A DNA stretch of 64,000 nucleotides from Coriobacteriia bacterium (lineage in GTDB: Bacteria > Actinomycetota > Coriobacteriia > Anaerosomatales > PALSA-660). Below are positions 54,899 to 63,909 of this stretch, one piece after another. A program made the translations under genes and the position numbers. Numbering within the stretch: position 1 is the stretch's first letter; the number at the start of each line of letters is the position of its first letter. Below the pieces are notes generated by a model that made no database searches, was not told the origin of the DNA, and worked only from the letters and a program-made list of their open reading frames with translations. The DNA is taken from assembly GCA_025361335.1 (NCBI GenBank), contig JANYAK010000003.1, positions 47,341-111,340 of the forward strand, given 5' to 3'.

Positions 54899-55906
54899 TC
54901 AGCGGCGACCCGACGCCTCTCGCGCGCCCTTCCCCGCTCCGCACGTGAGCACGATCCACCGCTCCATGGCGAGCCGGGCGTCTGCAGCGCCGGACTTGGC
55001 GTCCGCCTCGACCGCCGCCGCCGCGCGCAGAGCGGCGGACAGTTCGGCCGGCGTGAAGTTCGACGCCTGCGCCACGGTGTTGCGGACCTGCCAGGGCGGC
55101 ACACCCAGCAGGGGCGCCATCTCATCCGTGCGGACACGCCGATCCATGAGCGCCCGTGCACCGACCAGAGCCCTGATGTGGCGCACGGACATGGCGTGCG
55201 CCCCGAGCACCGACTCCCCCGAATCGGCGAGCCTCCCGAACAGGCGCAGCGCGCTCCCGCAGTCGCGCGCCCCCAAAGCGTCCAGGTAGGCGAAGACGGA
55301 CACCGGGGCGCCCTGCGAGACCACGGCCGCGACGTCCTTCTCGGTGACGTCGCCGGCGTCGCCGACGTAGGCGACGACCTTGTCCACCTCGCTGTCGATG
55401 CGACGCAGATCCTGGCCGACCGCCTCCACGAGCGCACGCGCAGCCGCGGACGAGGCCTTCTTGCCGTGTGCGGAGAACATGCGCACGACCTCTGACGGAT
55501 ACTCTCCACGCTTGGGGGCCGGGTATTCCGAGGCGCCCCCCAATGCGTCGACGGCTTTGTAGAGACGACTGCCGCGATTGACCTTGGTGGCGACCAGGAC
55601 CAGACACGTGTAGGGCGCTGGGTCCTTGGCGTAGTCGGCCAACGCGCCTTGGTCCGCCGCGGTCATGCGGTCGACCCCCCGGACCACCACCAGGCGGCGA
55701 TCGGACATGAACGGCATCGTGTTGGCGGCGTTCACGATGGCGTCCGCGCTCGCATCGGCCCCCTCGAACGTCTCCATGTTGAAATCGAGGTCGGCGACCT
55801 TCGCCAACCGATCCCTCAACCGGCGGACCGCGCGCTCCAGCAGCAACTCCTCGGTGCCGTAGATCAGATAGACAGGCTTGAGGTCCGACAGATCCGCGCT
55901 GGCCAT
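54899..55906 (-). CDS. holA: DNA polymerase III delta subunit (HolA)
   Basis: Clamp-loader subunit that opens the sliding clamp. 335 residues: LKPVYLIYGTEELLLERAVRRLRDRLA at the start, NTMPFMSDRRLVVVRGVDRM, and C-terminal DUF-like helical region (VRHIRALVGARALMD ... APLLGVPPWQVRNTVAQASNF). Start ATG 55906 (MASADLSDLKP) with GGAGG close upstream. Lies just after comEC, the usual order comEA-comEC-holA, but the comEC frame runs on across most of this gene. Confidence 0.92.
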   Translation of the reverse strand: MASADLSDLKPVYLIYGTEELLLERAVRRLRDRLAKVADLDFNMETFEGADASADAIVNAANTMPFMSDRRLVVVRGVDRMTAADQGALADYAKDPAPYTCLVLVATKVNRGSRLYKAVDALGGASEYPAPKRGEYPSEVVRMFSAHGKKASSAAARALVEAVGQDLRRIDSEVDKVVAYVGDAGDVTEKDVAAVVSQGAPVSVFAYLDALGARDCGSALRLFGRLADSGESVLGAHAMSVRHIRALVGARALMDRRVRTDEMAPLLGVPPWQVRNTVAQASNFTPAELSAALRAAAAVEADAKSGAADARLAMERWIVLTCGAGKGAREASGRR

Positions 55907-58349
55907 GATCCTCCGGGATGTTGGACACGGTGATCGGCGCCCGGGCGAGCGGCGCCCGCATCGACCCGATTGTCGCACAGGCCACGGCGCGGAGACCATC
56001 CGAGGCGGGCGCCGAGGAGCGTCCCCCAACCGGTATGTCCGCGGTGAGATCCCCCTCCAGGTCAGTGCGCCGCACGCGGACGCCGGCGTCGGCTAGAATG
56101 CGCAACGCCTTGCGTGAAGGATGCCCGAACCGGTTGCCGGCGCCCACGCTGATGAGCCCCTCGGTAGGGCGCCATGCCGCGGTCGCCGCCGGCAGCGTGC
56201 CGTTCTCGCTGCCGTGGTGGGCGACCTTGACCACATCGACCCGTCCGGAGAACCGCCGCAAGACGCCCTCCTGCGCGCGCGATTCCGCATCGCCGAGGAG
56301 CAAGCATCGCACTCCCGGGCGCGACACCAGCAAGACGACGCTCGTGTCGTTCGTCTCGAGCCCGCGCTCGCCGCCAACGGGCCACAGGACCGTCACCGAC
56401 CAGCCACCGACCGCCCACCCCATACCCGCGCGCAGAGTCTCGAGATCCTTGCCACTCGAGACGACCTCCGCGGAAGAAACCGTTCGGGCGGGGAAGGGCT
56501 CGTGCACTGACGGAAGACCCACCCACGCGACGGTTGCCACGCCGGCCAGACCGCGCAGGCCCCCCGTGTGGTCATCATGCGCGTGAGTCAGGACCACGCA
56601 GTCGAGACGGCGCACGCCCGCCCGCGCGAGCGCGCGTCGCAGGGACAGCGCGTTGGGACCGCAGTCCACGAGCATCGCTGAGCCTCCGTCGCGCACCAGG
56701 ATCGCGTCTCCCTGCCCGACGTCGAGCACGACGAGCTCAGGCGGTCCGTTGCACGGCACGATGATCGCGGCTGCCACGGCGACGGCAAGCGCGAGCGCGC
56801 CCGCTCGGACCCGCCACACGCGTCGCGGCCGCGGCCATGTGATCCAGAAGACGACGAGCACGATAACCCACGCGATGGTCGCGACCGCGCCCCACGTGTC
56901 CGAAGCCACTCCGACCGCACCGGCCGACGCCAGCGCACCGACCGAGTCTGCGGCCAGTCCCGCGGGGATCGTGCTCAGGCCGAGCATCGCCCGGCCGGCC
57001 GCCCCCCACAGACCAGCGACGACGGCGCCCACGATCGCCACCACGACGGAGACCTGCACGAGCGGTGCGACCATCGCGCCAGACAGCGGCGCCAGAGGCG
57101 TGACGACACCGAACAGCGTCGCCGCGAGGGGCGACATGACCACGTGAACCGCCGCGGTCGTCGAGACCGCCCTGGCCAACCCTCTGGCTCGCTGCGGGAG
57201 GAGTAGCCCTATCCACTTCTGGGCGAGAGTACCGAACAGGGACACGCCGACGGACGCGGCCACGCCGATCCACACGGCCACGTCGAACGCGGCGGGAGGG
57301 TCCGCGAGGAGCAGGATCCCGACGCCGGCGGCGCCTCCACCCAAGGCGCTGCGACGTCGTCCGAGGAGGGTCGGCACGAGCGCACACACCGCCACGACCG
57401 TCGCGCGAAGCACGGACGTCCGCAGACCGCTGGAGAGGCAGAACATGCCCGCGGCCACCAAGCCCGCCGCCGCGGAACCGAGCCGCCCACCGCCGCACAC
57501 GCGGGCCATCCATGCGGCCAGCATCACCACGATCATCAGGTGGACACCGGATGCCGTCAGAAGGTGCGCGGCCCCGACGACGCGGAACGCTTCCTCGTCC
57601 GCCTCGTCCCTGCGCCCGAACACCGCCGACGCCACGACGGCGGATCCGCGCCCTCCTATCGCGGAGAGCATGGCCAGCGCCCGCTGTCTGACCGCCGCGG
57701 CCATCCCGAACAGACCGGGCTCGGGAGAGCCGCTTTCGACGCGCCACGGCTTGCCCGAACCGGCCACCCCTGAGAGGAACGAGTCGCGCGACCATGGGCT
57801 TGCCGGGTCCGCCCCGCGCAGCCTGGCCGCGAAGCCTACTCGACACCCGTATGTCGGCGGCGGAACATCCGCCGGCCACGTCAGCACGAACAGACCTCGT
57901 GCTCCCGGGCCACGGAGCGCGACCGTCACCCTCAGCCCGGACATCCCCGACGCGGGGTCGGCCACCACCACGCCGGTCCACTCGCGCGGGCCTGCAGCCT
58001 CGGCCGCACGCCCTTGGGCGAGCATCCACGCCCCATGAAGACATGCGGACGACATGCCGAGGGCGGCGGCGACCAGGATCGTCGCACCGGTGCGCGCGAC
58101 GCGCCCCGGCATCCGCCCCAAGCACAAGCCCGCCGCCGCCAGTCCAACCGCCAAGGCCCAAGGCCACACACGCGGAACGGCCGTGGCGTAGACCGCCCAC
58201 GCCAATGCCGATCCAAGTGCAGACGCCCCCCACAGCGCCGCCACGGCCCACAGCAGGGGCGGGATCGAGGGGCGAACGGGCCCGTCGCGCGTCCCGTCGG
58301 CGATCCGCGGCGCTCGTACCGCGACCTGAGGCCCGCTCCCGCCGCTCAC
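55122..58349 (-). CDS. comEC: DNA internalization protein ComEC/Rec2, frame open far past the normal end
   Basis: Inner-membrane channel for single-stranded DNA uptake. Residues ~30-500 are membrane helices with the Competence domain (FGRRDEADEEAFRVVGAAHLLTASGVHLMIV; FCLSSGLRTSVLRATVVAV). Residues ~535-770 are the metallo-beta-lactamase-like nuclease (VVLDVGQGDAILVRDGGSAMLVDCG; VVLTHAHDDHTGG; VKVAHHGSENG). Family homology ends near residue 775 (~56,020), yet no stop follows until 55,122, so the frame overlaps holA by 785 bases; this tail is a holA shadow and probably not a real domain. A lost stop or a one-base error at a G run could explain it. Start GTG 58349, GTGA overlap with comEA. Confidence 0.85.
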   Translation of the reverse strand: MSGGSGPQVAVRAPRIADGTRDGPVRPSIPPLLWAVAALWGASALGSALAWAVYATAVPRVWPWALAVGLAAAGLCLGRMPGRVARTGATILVAAALGMSSACLHGAWMLAQGRAAEAAGPREWTGVVVADPASGMSGLRVTVALRGPGARGLFVLTWPADVPPPTYGCRVGFAARLRGADPASPWSRDSFLSGVAGSGKPWRVESGSPEPGLFGMAAAVRQRALAMLSAIGGRGSAVVASAVFGRRDEADEEAFRVVGAAHLLTASGVHLMIVVMLAAWMARVCGGGRLGSAAAGLVAAGMFCLSSGLRTSVLRATVVAVCALVPTLLGRRRSALGGGAAGVGILLLADPPAAFDVAVWIGVAASVGVSLFGTLAQKWIGLLLPQRARGLARAVSTTAAVHVVMSPLAATLFGVVTPLAPLSGAMVAPLVQVSVVVAIVGAVVAGLWGAAGRAMLGLSTIPAGLAADSVGALASAGAVGVASDTWGAVATIAWVIVLVVFWITWPRPRRVWRVRAGALALAVAVAAAIIVPCNGPPELVVLDVGQGDAILVRDGGSAMLVDCGPNALSLRRALARAGVRRLDCVVLTHAHDDHTGGLRGLAGVATVAWVGLPSVHEPFPARTVSSAEVVSSGKDLETLRAGMGWAVGGWSVTVLWPVGGERGLETNDTSVVLLVSRPGVRCLLLGDAESRAQEGVLRRFSGRVDVVKVAHHGSENGTLPAATAAWRPTEGLISVGAGNRFGHPSRKALRILADAGVRVRRTDLEGDLTADIPVGGRSSAPASDGLRAVACATIGSMRAPLARAPITVSNIPEDHGQRGSVGPQACLSDLRHRGVAAGARGPPVEGSVGEGRRPRFQHGDVRGGRCERGRHRERRQHDAVHVRSPPGGGPGGRPHDRGGPRRVGRLRQGPSALHVSGPGRHQGQSRQSSLQSRRRIGGRLGIPGPQAWRVSVRGRAHVLRTRQEGLVRGCACARGGGRPGSASHRQRGGQGRRLRRRRRRRHREGRRGRGLAGRPGVRLRLPGRFGGARLRERAAPVREARRFGGVGARGARHVRAPHQGSGRCTGAHGSACPHG

Positions 58350-59038
58350 CGCACGGTCACGAGGTCCTTCAGCGATTCGAATCGCTTCGCGCCGATCCCG
58401 GGGACGCGCATCAGGTCGTCGGCCGTGCGGAACGGGCCGTTCTCAGTCCGATCGCTGACGATCTTGGCCGCCGTGACCGGCCCGACGCCCGGTAGCGCGT
58501 CCAGTTGCTCCGCCGTCGCTGTGTTCAGGTCGACCGGTCCGGTCGGCGCCGCGCCCGTGACGCCCGCGGCCGACGCGGATCCAGTGCGAGGCGGGGACAC
58601 GCCTCCCGGCGGCGGTGCCTGGCCCACCGTGGGCACTACTATCTGCTCGCCGTCGGTCAGCTCCCGGGCGAGGTTGATGCCGCTCTGGTCCGCGGTGCCG
58701 AGAAGCCCTCCCGCCGCGTCGACCGCTTGGGCGACGCGGGACCCCCCGGGTAAGGAGTACACGGCCGGGCGCATCACCGCCCCGACCACGTGGACGGTCA
58801 CCGTCGCGAGGGCGGACGGCCGGGTCGCGCCGGCGCCCCCCAGCGGCGCCGCGGCGGCGGCCCTCGGTCCCGCTGCCGCGGGCGTCACCTTCTGGGCGGG
58901 CGCGCCCCACCACCACAGAGCGACCCCCAGCGCACTCAATGCCACCAGCAGCGCCGCCGGTCTGACCGAACGCGGCAGCCCGTCCAGCCCCGCTCGGCAG
59001 GCCAGCTCCTCGATCCACTCCCGCAGCTCGTTGCGCAC
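58346..59038 (-). CDS. comEA: Competence DNA receptor ComEA
   Basis: Membrane-anchored DNA-binding protein of the uptake machine. 230 residues: one N-terminal helix (SVRPAALLVALSALGVALWWWG), a low-complexity Ala/Gly linker, a SLBB-type domain (VTVHVVGAVMRPAVYSLPGGSRVAQAVDAAGGLLGTADQSGINLARELTDGEQIVVPT), a Pro-rich linker, and a C-terminal helix-hairpin-helix pair (VDLNTATAEQLDALPGVGPVTAAKIVSDRTENGPFRTADDLMRVPGIGAKRFESLKDLV). GTG 59038 is chosen with GGAGG eight bases upstream; the track start at 59053 overlaps that site. Confidence 0.93.
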   Translation of the reverse strand: MRNELREWIEELACRAGLDGLPRSVRPAALLVALSALGVALWWWGAPAQKVTPAAAGPRAAAAAPLGGAGATRPSALATVTVHVVGAVMRPAVYSLPGGSRVAQAVDAAGGLLGTADQSGINLARELTDGEQIVVPTVGQAPPPGGVSPPRTGSASAAGVTGAAPTGPVDLNTATAEQLDALPGVGPVTAAKIVSDRTENGPFRTADDLMRVPGIGAKRFESLKDLVTVR

Positions 59039-59160
59039 GGACACCCCCTCCACCGCGGGCGGAGAGGGCGTCCGTCTTCTCGATGTTCGAACAGGATGCT
59101 AGCGCGCCGGTCTGACCCGGTCCTTACCGCCGACGCCATCGCCCTCCGCAAGGATGATCC

Positions 59161-61689
59161 CTACGAGGCGACGATGCTCACGAGCCTTCCGGGAACGACG
59201 ACCACCTTGCGCACCGTGATCCCCGACAGATGGGCGACGACATTGGGCAGAGCGAGCGCCGCGGCGGTCGTCTCCTCATCGGTCGCGCCGGACGCCATCA
59301 TCAGGCGGTCGCGCACCTTGCCGTTGATCTGGACGGCCAGCTCGACCTCGTCCACCACGACGGCGGACGGATCGTGCACGGGCCAGGACTGCCGGTGCAC
59401 CGATCCCGGCATGCCCAGCACCACCTGCCACAACTCCTCCCCCATGTGCGGCGCGATGGGCGCGAGCAGAAGGGTGACGGTCTCCGCGGTCTCGCGCACC
59501 AGAGCGGCATCGCGGTCCGCGGCGGGAACGGCTCGGCGATAGTCGTTCGCGGCGTTGACGAGCTCCATCACGCCCGATATGGCGGTGTTGAACTGGAAGC
59601 GCTCGATGTCGTCGGTGCACTTCCGGATCGACATGTGCATCGCGCGGCGCAGAGTGGCTTCGTCCAGACGGCCTCCCGGACCGCCGGGACTCGTCTCCGC
59701 GGCCGTCTCGGCCACGAGTCGCCACGCGCGCCCCAGGAAGCGGAACATCCCGTCCAGCCCGTCGTAGCTCCAGTCGAGATCCTTGTCGGGCGGCGCCATG
59801 AACAGGATGTACGCCCGCAATGCGTCGGCACCGTACTTGGCGATCATGTCCTCCGGCGCCACGACGTTGCCGCGCGACTTCGACATCGTCGCCCCGTCGA
59901 GCTTGACCATCCCCTGGGTGAGCAGGTTCGTGAACGGCTCCCCGAACGACACGAGCCCCATGTCGCGATAGACCTTCGTGAAGAACCGCGAGTACAGCAG
60001 ATGCAGGATGGCGTGCTCGATGCCTCCGATGTACTGGTCGACGGGCATCCAGTAGTCGGTCTTGGCCGGGTCCCAGATCGCGGAGTCGTTGCGCGCATCG
60101 CAATACCTCAGGTAGTACCACGAGGAACATGTGAAGGTGTCCATCGTGTCGGTCTCTCGCCGGGCGGCGCCCCCGCACACCGGGCATGTGACCTCGTAGA
60201 ACTCCGGATGGTCGGCCAGGGTCTCGCCTTTGGTGACGTCGATACTCTCGGGCAGCACCACGGGCAGCTGGTCCTCGGGCACGGGCACCAGCCCGCACGC
60301 GGGACAATGGATCGCCGGAATGGGGTTGCCCCAGTAGCGCTGGCGGCTGATGAGCCAGTCCCTCAGCCTGAAGTTGATGGAGAACCGTCCGCTGCCGCGC
60401 TCGGCCAGCCACTCGGTGACCGCACGCATCCCCTCGGATGCCTTCCCGCCCCGCAGGCCGGTGAACTCGCCCGACTGCACCATCACGCCCGGGCCGTCGT
60501 ACGCCGCGTCCCAACCGACGTCCGTGACGAGCGTCTCCTCGATCCCGGACAGCTCGCCGAGCAGGGGGTCGTCAACTGCCACGACCACCGGCGGGATCGG
60601 TAGCCCGTGCTCGCGTGCGAAGTCGAAGTCGCGCTGGTCGCCCGAGGGGACGGCCATGACCGCGCCGGTACCGTAGTCCATGAGCACGTAATCCGACACC
60701 CAGACCGGGACCTTCTCACCGTTGACGGGGTTGACGACCGACCGTCCGGTCGGCGCGCCGTGCCACTCGCGGTCGCCCATGGAACGCTGGACCGATGTCT
60801 CCTTGGACGCCGCATCCACGACTGCCATGACGTCGGCCTCGAACTCCGTACCGGTGACGAGCTCGCGCACAAGCGGATGCTCCGGCGCCAGCAGGAAGAA
60901 CGAACAGCCGAACAGCGTGTCCGGCCGCGTGGTGAAGACGGTGATGGTGCGGTCGGTCGGCTCGTCGTCCCCGTCGCACAGGGTGAAATCCACCTCGGCG
61001 CCCTCGCTCCGCCCGATCCAGTTCGCCTGCATCGCCTTGACTCGCTCCGGCCAGCCCGGCAGGTCGTCGAGGTCGTCCAGCAGCTCCTGGGCGTACTCGG
61101 TGATCTTGAGGAACCACTGCTCCAGCTCACGCTTCTCGACGACCGACTTGCATCGCCAGCAGGTGCCGTCAGACAGGACCTGCTCGTTGGCCAGCACGGT
61201 TGCGCAGCCCGGGCACCAGTTCACGGGAGAGGACTTCCGCTCCACCAGCCCGCGCTCCCAGAACTTCAGGAACGTCCACTGGCCCCACCGGTAGTAGTCG
61301 ACATCACACGTCTTGACCGTGCGATCCCAGTCGTAGCTGAATCCCATACGCCGGAACGACGCCGCCTGCGTCTCGATATTGGCGCGCGTCCACGTGGCCG
61401 GATGCGAATCCGACTTGATCGCCGCGTTCTCGGCCGGAAGCCCGAACGCGTCCCACCCGATGGGATGCAGGACGTTGAACCCACGCATCGTCGAGAATCG
61501 CGCGACCACATCCCCGATGGAGTAGTTGCGGACGTGACCCATGTGGATGTCGCCCGAGGGGTACGGGAACATCTCCAGCACGTACTTCTTGGGTCGGGAG
61601 GTATCCTCCCACACCGAATCCTGGCGGCTGTCCGCCCAGATACGCTGCCACTTGGGTTCGATGATATGGGGATCATACGCGGGGATCAC
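59161..61689 (-). CDS. leuS: Leucyl-tRNA synthetase (LeuS)
   Basis: Class I synthetase with CP1 editing domain. 842 residues. HIGH-type motif FPYPSGDIHMGHVRNYSIGDVVARF, zinc site WCPGCATVLANEQVLSDGTCWRCKSVVEKRELEQWFLKI, editing-site TTRPDTLFGCSFF, second zinc-like CPACGLVP/CPVCGG, and KMSKS as TMSKSRGNVV. I place the start at GTG 61689 (MIPAYDPHIIEPKWQ), eight bases after GAGAGG; the GTG at 61728 would fall at the predicted transcription start. Confidence 0.96.
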   Translation of the reverse strand: MIPAYDPHIIEPKWQRIWADSRQDSVWEDTSRPKKYVLEMFPYPSGDIHMGHVRNYSIGDVVARFSTMRGFNVLHPIGWDAFGLPAENAAIKSDSHPATWTRANIETQAASFRRMGFSYDWDRTVKTCDVDYYRWGQWTFLKFWERGLVERKSSPVNWCPGCATVLANEQVLSDGTCWRCKSVVEKRELEQWFLKITEYAQELLDDLDDLPGWPERVKAMQANWIGRSEGAEVDFTLCDGDDEPTDRTITVFTTRPDTLFGCSFFLLAPEHPLVRELVTGTEFEADVMAVVDAASKETSVQRSMGDREWHGAPTGRSVVNPVNGEKVPVWVSDYVLMDYGTGAVMAVPSGDQRDFDFAREHGLPIPPVVVAVDDPLLGELSGIEETLVTDVGWDAAYDGPGVMVQSGEFTGLRGGKASEGMRAVTEWLAERGSGRFSINFRLRDWLISRQRYWGNPIPAIHCPACGLVPVPEDQLPVVLPESIDVTKGETLADHPEFYEVTCPVCGGAARRETDTMDTFTCSSWYYLRYCDARNDSAIWDPAKTDYWMPVDQYIGGIEHAILHLLYSRFFTKVYRDMGLVSFGEPFTNLLTQGMVKLDGATMSKSRGNVVAPEDMIAKYGADALRAYILFMAPPDKDLDWSYDGLDGMFRFLGRAWRLVAETAAETSPGGPGGRLDEATLRRAMHMSIRKCTDDIERFQFNTAISGVMELVNAANDYRRAVPAADRDAALVRETAETVTLLLAPIAPHMGEELWQVVLGMPGSVHRQSWPVHDPSAVVVDEVELAVQINGKVRDRLMMASGATDEETTAAALALPNVVAHLSGITVRKVVVVPGRLVSIVAS

Positions 61690-61732
61690 GGCGGGTGCCT
61701 CTCGCAAGTGCTGCTCGGCGTTCGTCACACGA

Positions 61733-61738
61733 ATGATA
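61733..61738 (-). promoter_or_regulatory. -10 box candidate for leuS
   Basis: TATCAT on the minus strand, about 45 bases before the chosen leuS GTG. No convincing -35 is seen. Confidence 0.35.
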
Positions 61739-61771
61739 GCCGAACGTGCGAGCAGCGACTCCCGGACGCAC

Positions 61772-61799
61772 GAAGACCCGGCCGCGTGACCGGGTCTTC
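61772..61799. terminator. Hairpin between leuS and the island: terminator or attenuator
   Basis: GAAGACCCGGTCACGCGGCCGGGTCTTC on the minus strand, a ten-base GC-rich stem. Lies upstream of leuS and between two divergent genes. It may end transcripts arriving from the right-hand island or act in leuS leader control. Confidence 0.5.
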
Positions 61800-61810
61800 G
61801 ACTAAGGACT

Positions 61811-62290
61811 GTGGTGGACCTATCAGAGCTGGACGTGAATAAGTGCGCCGCACTCGCGCAACAGATTATCAGGGCCAGACTTGACGTGACCGAGTCCCCG
61901 TCGCCCACTCCTGACAAGTACAAATGCACGAGGGCGAAGCGCCAGCGCCAGAAACAGCTAGATGGAGAGGAGATTGCGCAGCTGGTCGCTCGCTACCGCG
62001 CTGGGGCAACAGTTTACGAGCTGGCCGATCAGTTTGGCTGTCATCGTACAACCGTCAGTGAGTGCCTGAGGTCTCGCAGTGTACGGATGCGACTCACGCC
62101 GCTCAGCGAGGAACAGATTCTAGAGGCGGTCCGCCTATACGAATCTGGGCTATCCTTGGTGAAGGTCGGCAATCGGGTTGGCGCCAATGCTGAGACCGTG
62201 CGGCAACGTCTGAGGGAACACGGCGTGAGGCTAAGGGGTTCGCACGAGCGCCAAACCACGACAGAGTGCGGTGGCGATGCGCAGCTTTGA
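61811..62290 (+). CDS. Double helix-turn-helix protein, recombinase-associated type
   Basis: 159 residues. Two resolvase-like HTH units: EEIAQLVARYRAGATVYELADQFGCHRTTVSECLRSRSVRMR and EEQILEAVRLYESGLSLVKVGNRVGANAETVRQRLREHGVRLR. Such tandem HTH proteins occur in Actinobacteria next to, or as the C-terminal part of, serine recombinases; no recombinase catalytic domain is present here. Probably a DNA-binding accessory of a mobile region. Start GTG 61811 with AAGGA close upstream. Base composition is less GC-rich than the genes to the left. Confidence 0.75.
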   Translation: MVDLSELDVNKCAALAQQIIRARLDVTESPSPTPDKYKCTRAKRQRQKQLDGEEIAQLVARYRAGATVYELADQFGCHRTTVSECLRSRSVRMRLTPLSEEQILEAVRLYESGLSLVKVGNRVGANAETVRQRLREHGVRLRGSHERQTTTECGGDAQL

Positions 62291-62312
62291 GGGACACGCA
62301 CCCGCAAAGCAG

Positions 62313-62525
62313 CTAGAGCTTCTTGTAGCGGTAGCCCGCCTTCTTGATTCGCGCATCTAAGCAGCCGCCCACGCTTGGGGCGTCCAACAGAGCTGCATAC
62401 TCTGACGCTGGCACATCAAAGTACTGGTAGACCCCACCGTGCTTGAACTCAACCTCGAGAGTTCTTGTGGTCGCGTCATGGCCGATCGACGCACAGTTGC
62501 TGCTCGTAACCGGAATACGCTGCAT
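62313..62525 (-). CDS. KTSC-domain protein
   Basis: 70 residues, whole protein is a KTSC domain: VTSSNCASIGHDATTRTLEVEFKHGGVYQYFDVPASEYAALLDAPSVGGCLDARIKKAGYRYKKL. The domain occurs alone in phages and mobile regions or fused to nucleases and lysyl-tRNA synthetases; its function is not established. ATG 62525 with AAGGGG seven bases upstream. It begins 11 bases after the DUF2130 stop, so they are one operon. Confidence 0.85.
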   Translation of the reverse strand: MQRIPVTSSNCASIGHDATTRTLEVEFKHGGVYQYFDVPASEYAALLDAPSVGGCLDARIKKAGYRYKKL

Positions 62526-62536
62526 CACTCAGCCCC

Positions 62537-63835
62537 TTAGTCGTCGTTAGAGTCTGTCTTCTCCAGCTGTTCAAACTTCGCCGCCATTGTCGGGTTGCCG
62601 CGTGTCAGCTTCTTGATCGTCACATCCTGGGCCTTGTCGTTGGCGAGGCGGAGATTACGGTCTGTGCCGAGCAAGGCCTCCTTCGTCTTCTGTAGGTGAT
62701 CGATGGACTTGTCAATCTCGTCAATCGCGGACTGGAAACGCTTGGAGGCGAGGTCGAAGTTCTTTCCGAAGGCCGCCTTGAACTTGTCGAGGTCGTCCTC
62801 GAAGTTAGTGATGTCGATATTCTGCGCCTTCACCAGCGCCAGTTCGGTCTTGTACTTCAACGAGTTCTGGGCCGCATTTCGAAGCACTGTGATCATCGGG
62901 ATGAAGAACTGCGGTCGAATAACGTACATTTTCGGGTAGCGGTGAGAAACATCCACGATGCCGGTGTTGTACAACTCGTTGTCCGGCTCCAACAGTGAGA
63001 CGAGCACAGCGTACTCGCAGCGCTTCTCATTGCGGTCCTTGTCGAGCTCCTTGAAGAAGTCTTCGTTCTTCTTCTTGGTTGCGGTGGTGTCGGACTCGTT
63101 CTTCATCTCAAACATGATCGAGACGCACTCAGTGCATGCCTCGTCGGAGTCCCGGAATATGTAGTCGCCTTTGCTGCCACTGCTGCCGTCGTTGTCCTTC
63201 TCGAAGTAGGCACGAGGGAAGGCGGCGGCACGGATCCTATTGAACTCGGTCTCGCAGTGCTGCTCCAAGGTCTCGCCGACCATCTTGGTCGATAGCTTGG
63301 CCTTCAGGTCCTTCAAGCGTTCGATGGCATCGTCGCGATCCTTGATCTGTGTCTCGTACTTCTCCTTGAGCGATGACTCGAGCAACTTGTGCTCGGCATG
63401 TTTGACCTCTAGGTCGCGCTTGAGATTGTCTCGTTCTTTCTCAACATCACCGAGCGCCTCTCTGAGGGCCAACTGCTTGGAAATGTCTGCAGCCTTGAGT
63501 TCTTCCCGCAGGCGAACGATTTCAGTGTCCTTCTTGGCTGCCTCGTCCTTCAGTTCACCTGTGACCTTGGCCTGGACAAGTTCCGCGCTCGACTTGAGCT
63601 CAGCCTTGAGGCGCTCGATCTCGGCGTCCTTCTTGCCGGCTTCCCTATCTTTCTCGCTGGCGATTTTGGTCTCCGCGAGTTCGACGGCGGTCTGCTTGTC
63701 TTGCTCCGCAAGCGCCAACCGATCTTGCAGCGCTTTGTCGAAGGCCTCGTCGTGTACCTGTTTCAGGATGTCCGCGTAACCGGCCTCATCAATGTTGAAT
63801 GTCTTGCCGCAATGCGGGCATTTGATTTCATGCAT
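62537..63835 (-). CDS. DUF2130 (RmuC-like nuclease fold) coiled-coil protein
   Basis: 432 residues. N-terminal zinc ribbon-like [15 protein letters not shown], a long coiled coil (~30-190, rich in Lys/Glu), then the DUF2130 core: [29 protein letters not shown]...[10 protein letters not shown] and [45 protein letters not shown], in which GDY...FEMKN fits a PD-(D/E)xK nuclease centre; then [34 protein letters not shown]. Related to the RmuC family of predicted DNA-structure nucleases; the exact role is unknown. ATG 63835 has GGAGG seven bases upstream. GC is much lower than in the core genes to the left, implying transfer. Confidence 0.85.
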   Translation of the reverse strand: MHEIKCPHCGKTFNIDEAGYADILKQVHDEAFDKALQDRLALAEQDKQTAVELAETKIASEKDREAGKKDAEIERLKAELKSSAELVQAKVTGELKDEAAKKDTEIVRLREELKAADISKQLALREALGDVEKERDNLKRDLEVKHAEHKLLESSLKEKYETQIKDRDDAIERLKDLKAKLSTKMVGETLEQHCETEFNRIRAAAFPRAYFEKDNDGSSGSKGDYIFRDSDEACTECVSIMFEMKNESDTTATKKKNEDFFKELDKDRNEKRCEYAVLVSLLEPDNELYNTGIVDVSHRYPKMYVIRPQFFIPMITVLRNAAQNSLKYKTELALVKAQNIDITNFEDDLDKFKAAFGKNFDLASKRFQSAIDEIDKSIDHLQKTKEALLGTDRNLRLANDKAQDVTIKKLTRGNPTMAAKFEQLEKTDSNDD

Positions 63836-63909
63836 ATCTACACCTCCTCTATCTTCTTCAAGGTTGTGTCCTGAAAGTTCTGTAAGTAGCCCTCCAAGCT
63901 GGCTCCAGT

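Noticed and set aside
61690-61810. T-box riboswitch upstream of leuS
   Set aside because: The leader is too short, and no T-box consensus or specifier stem could be found.
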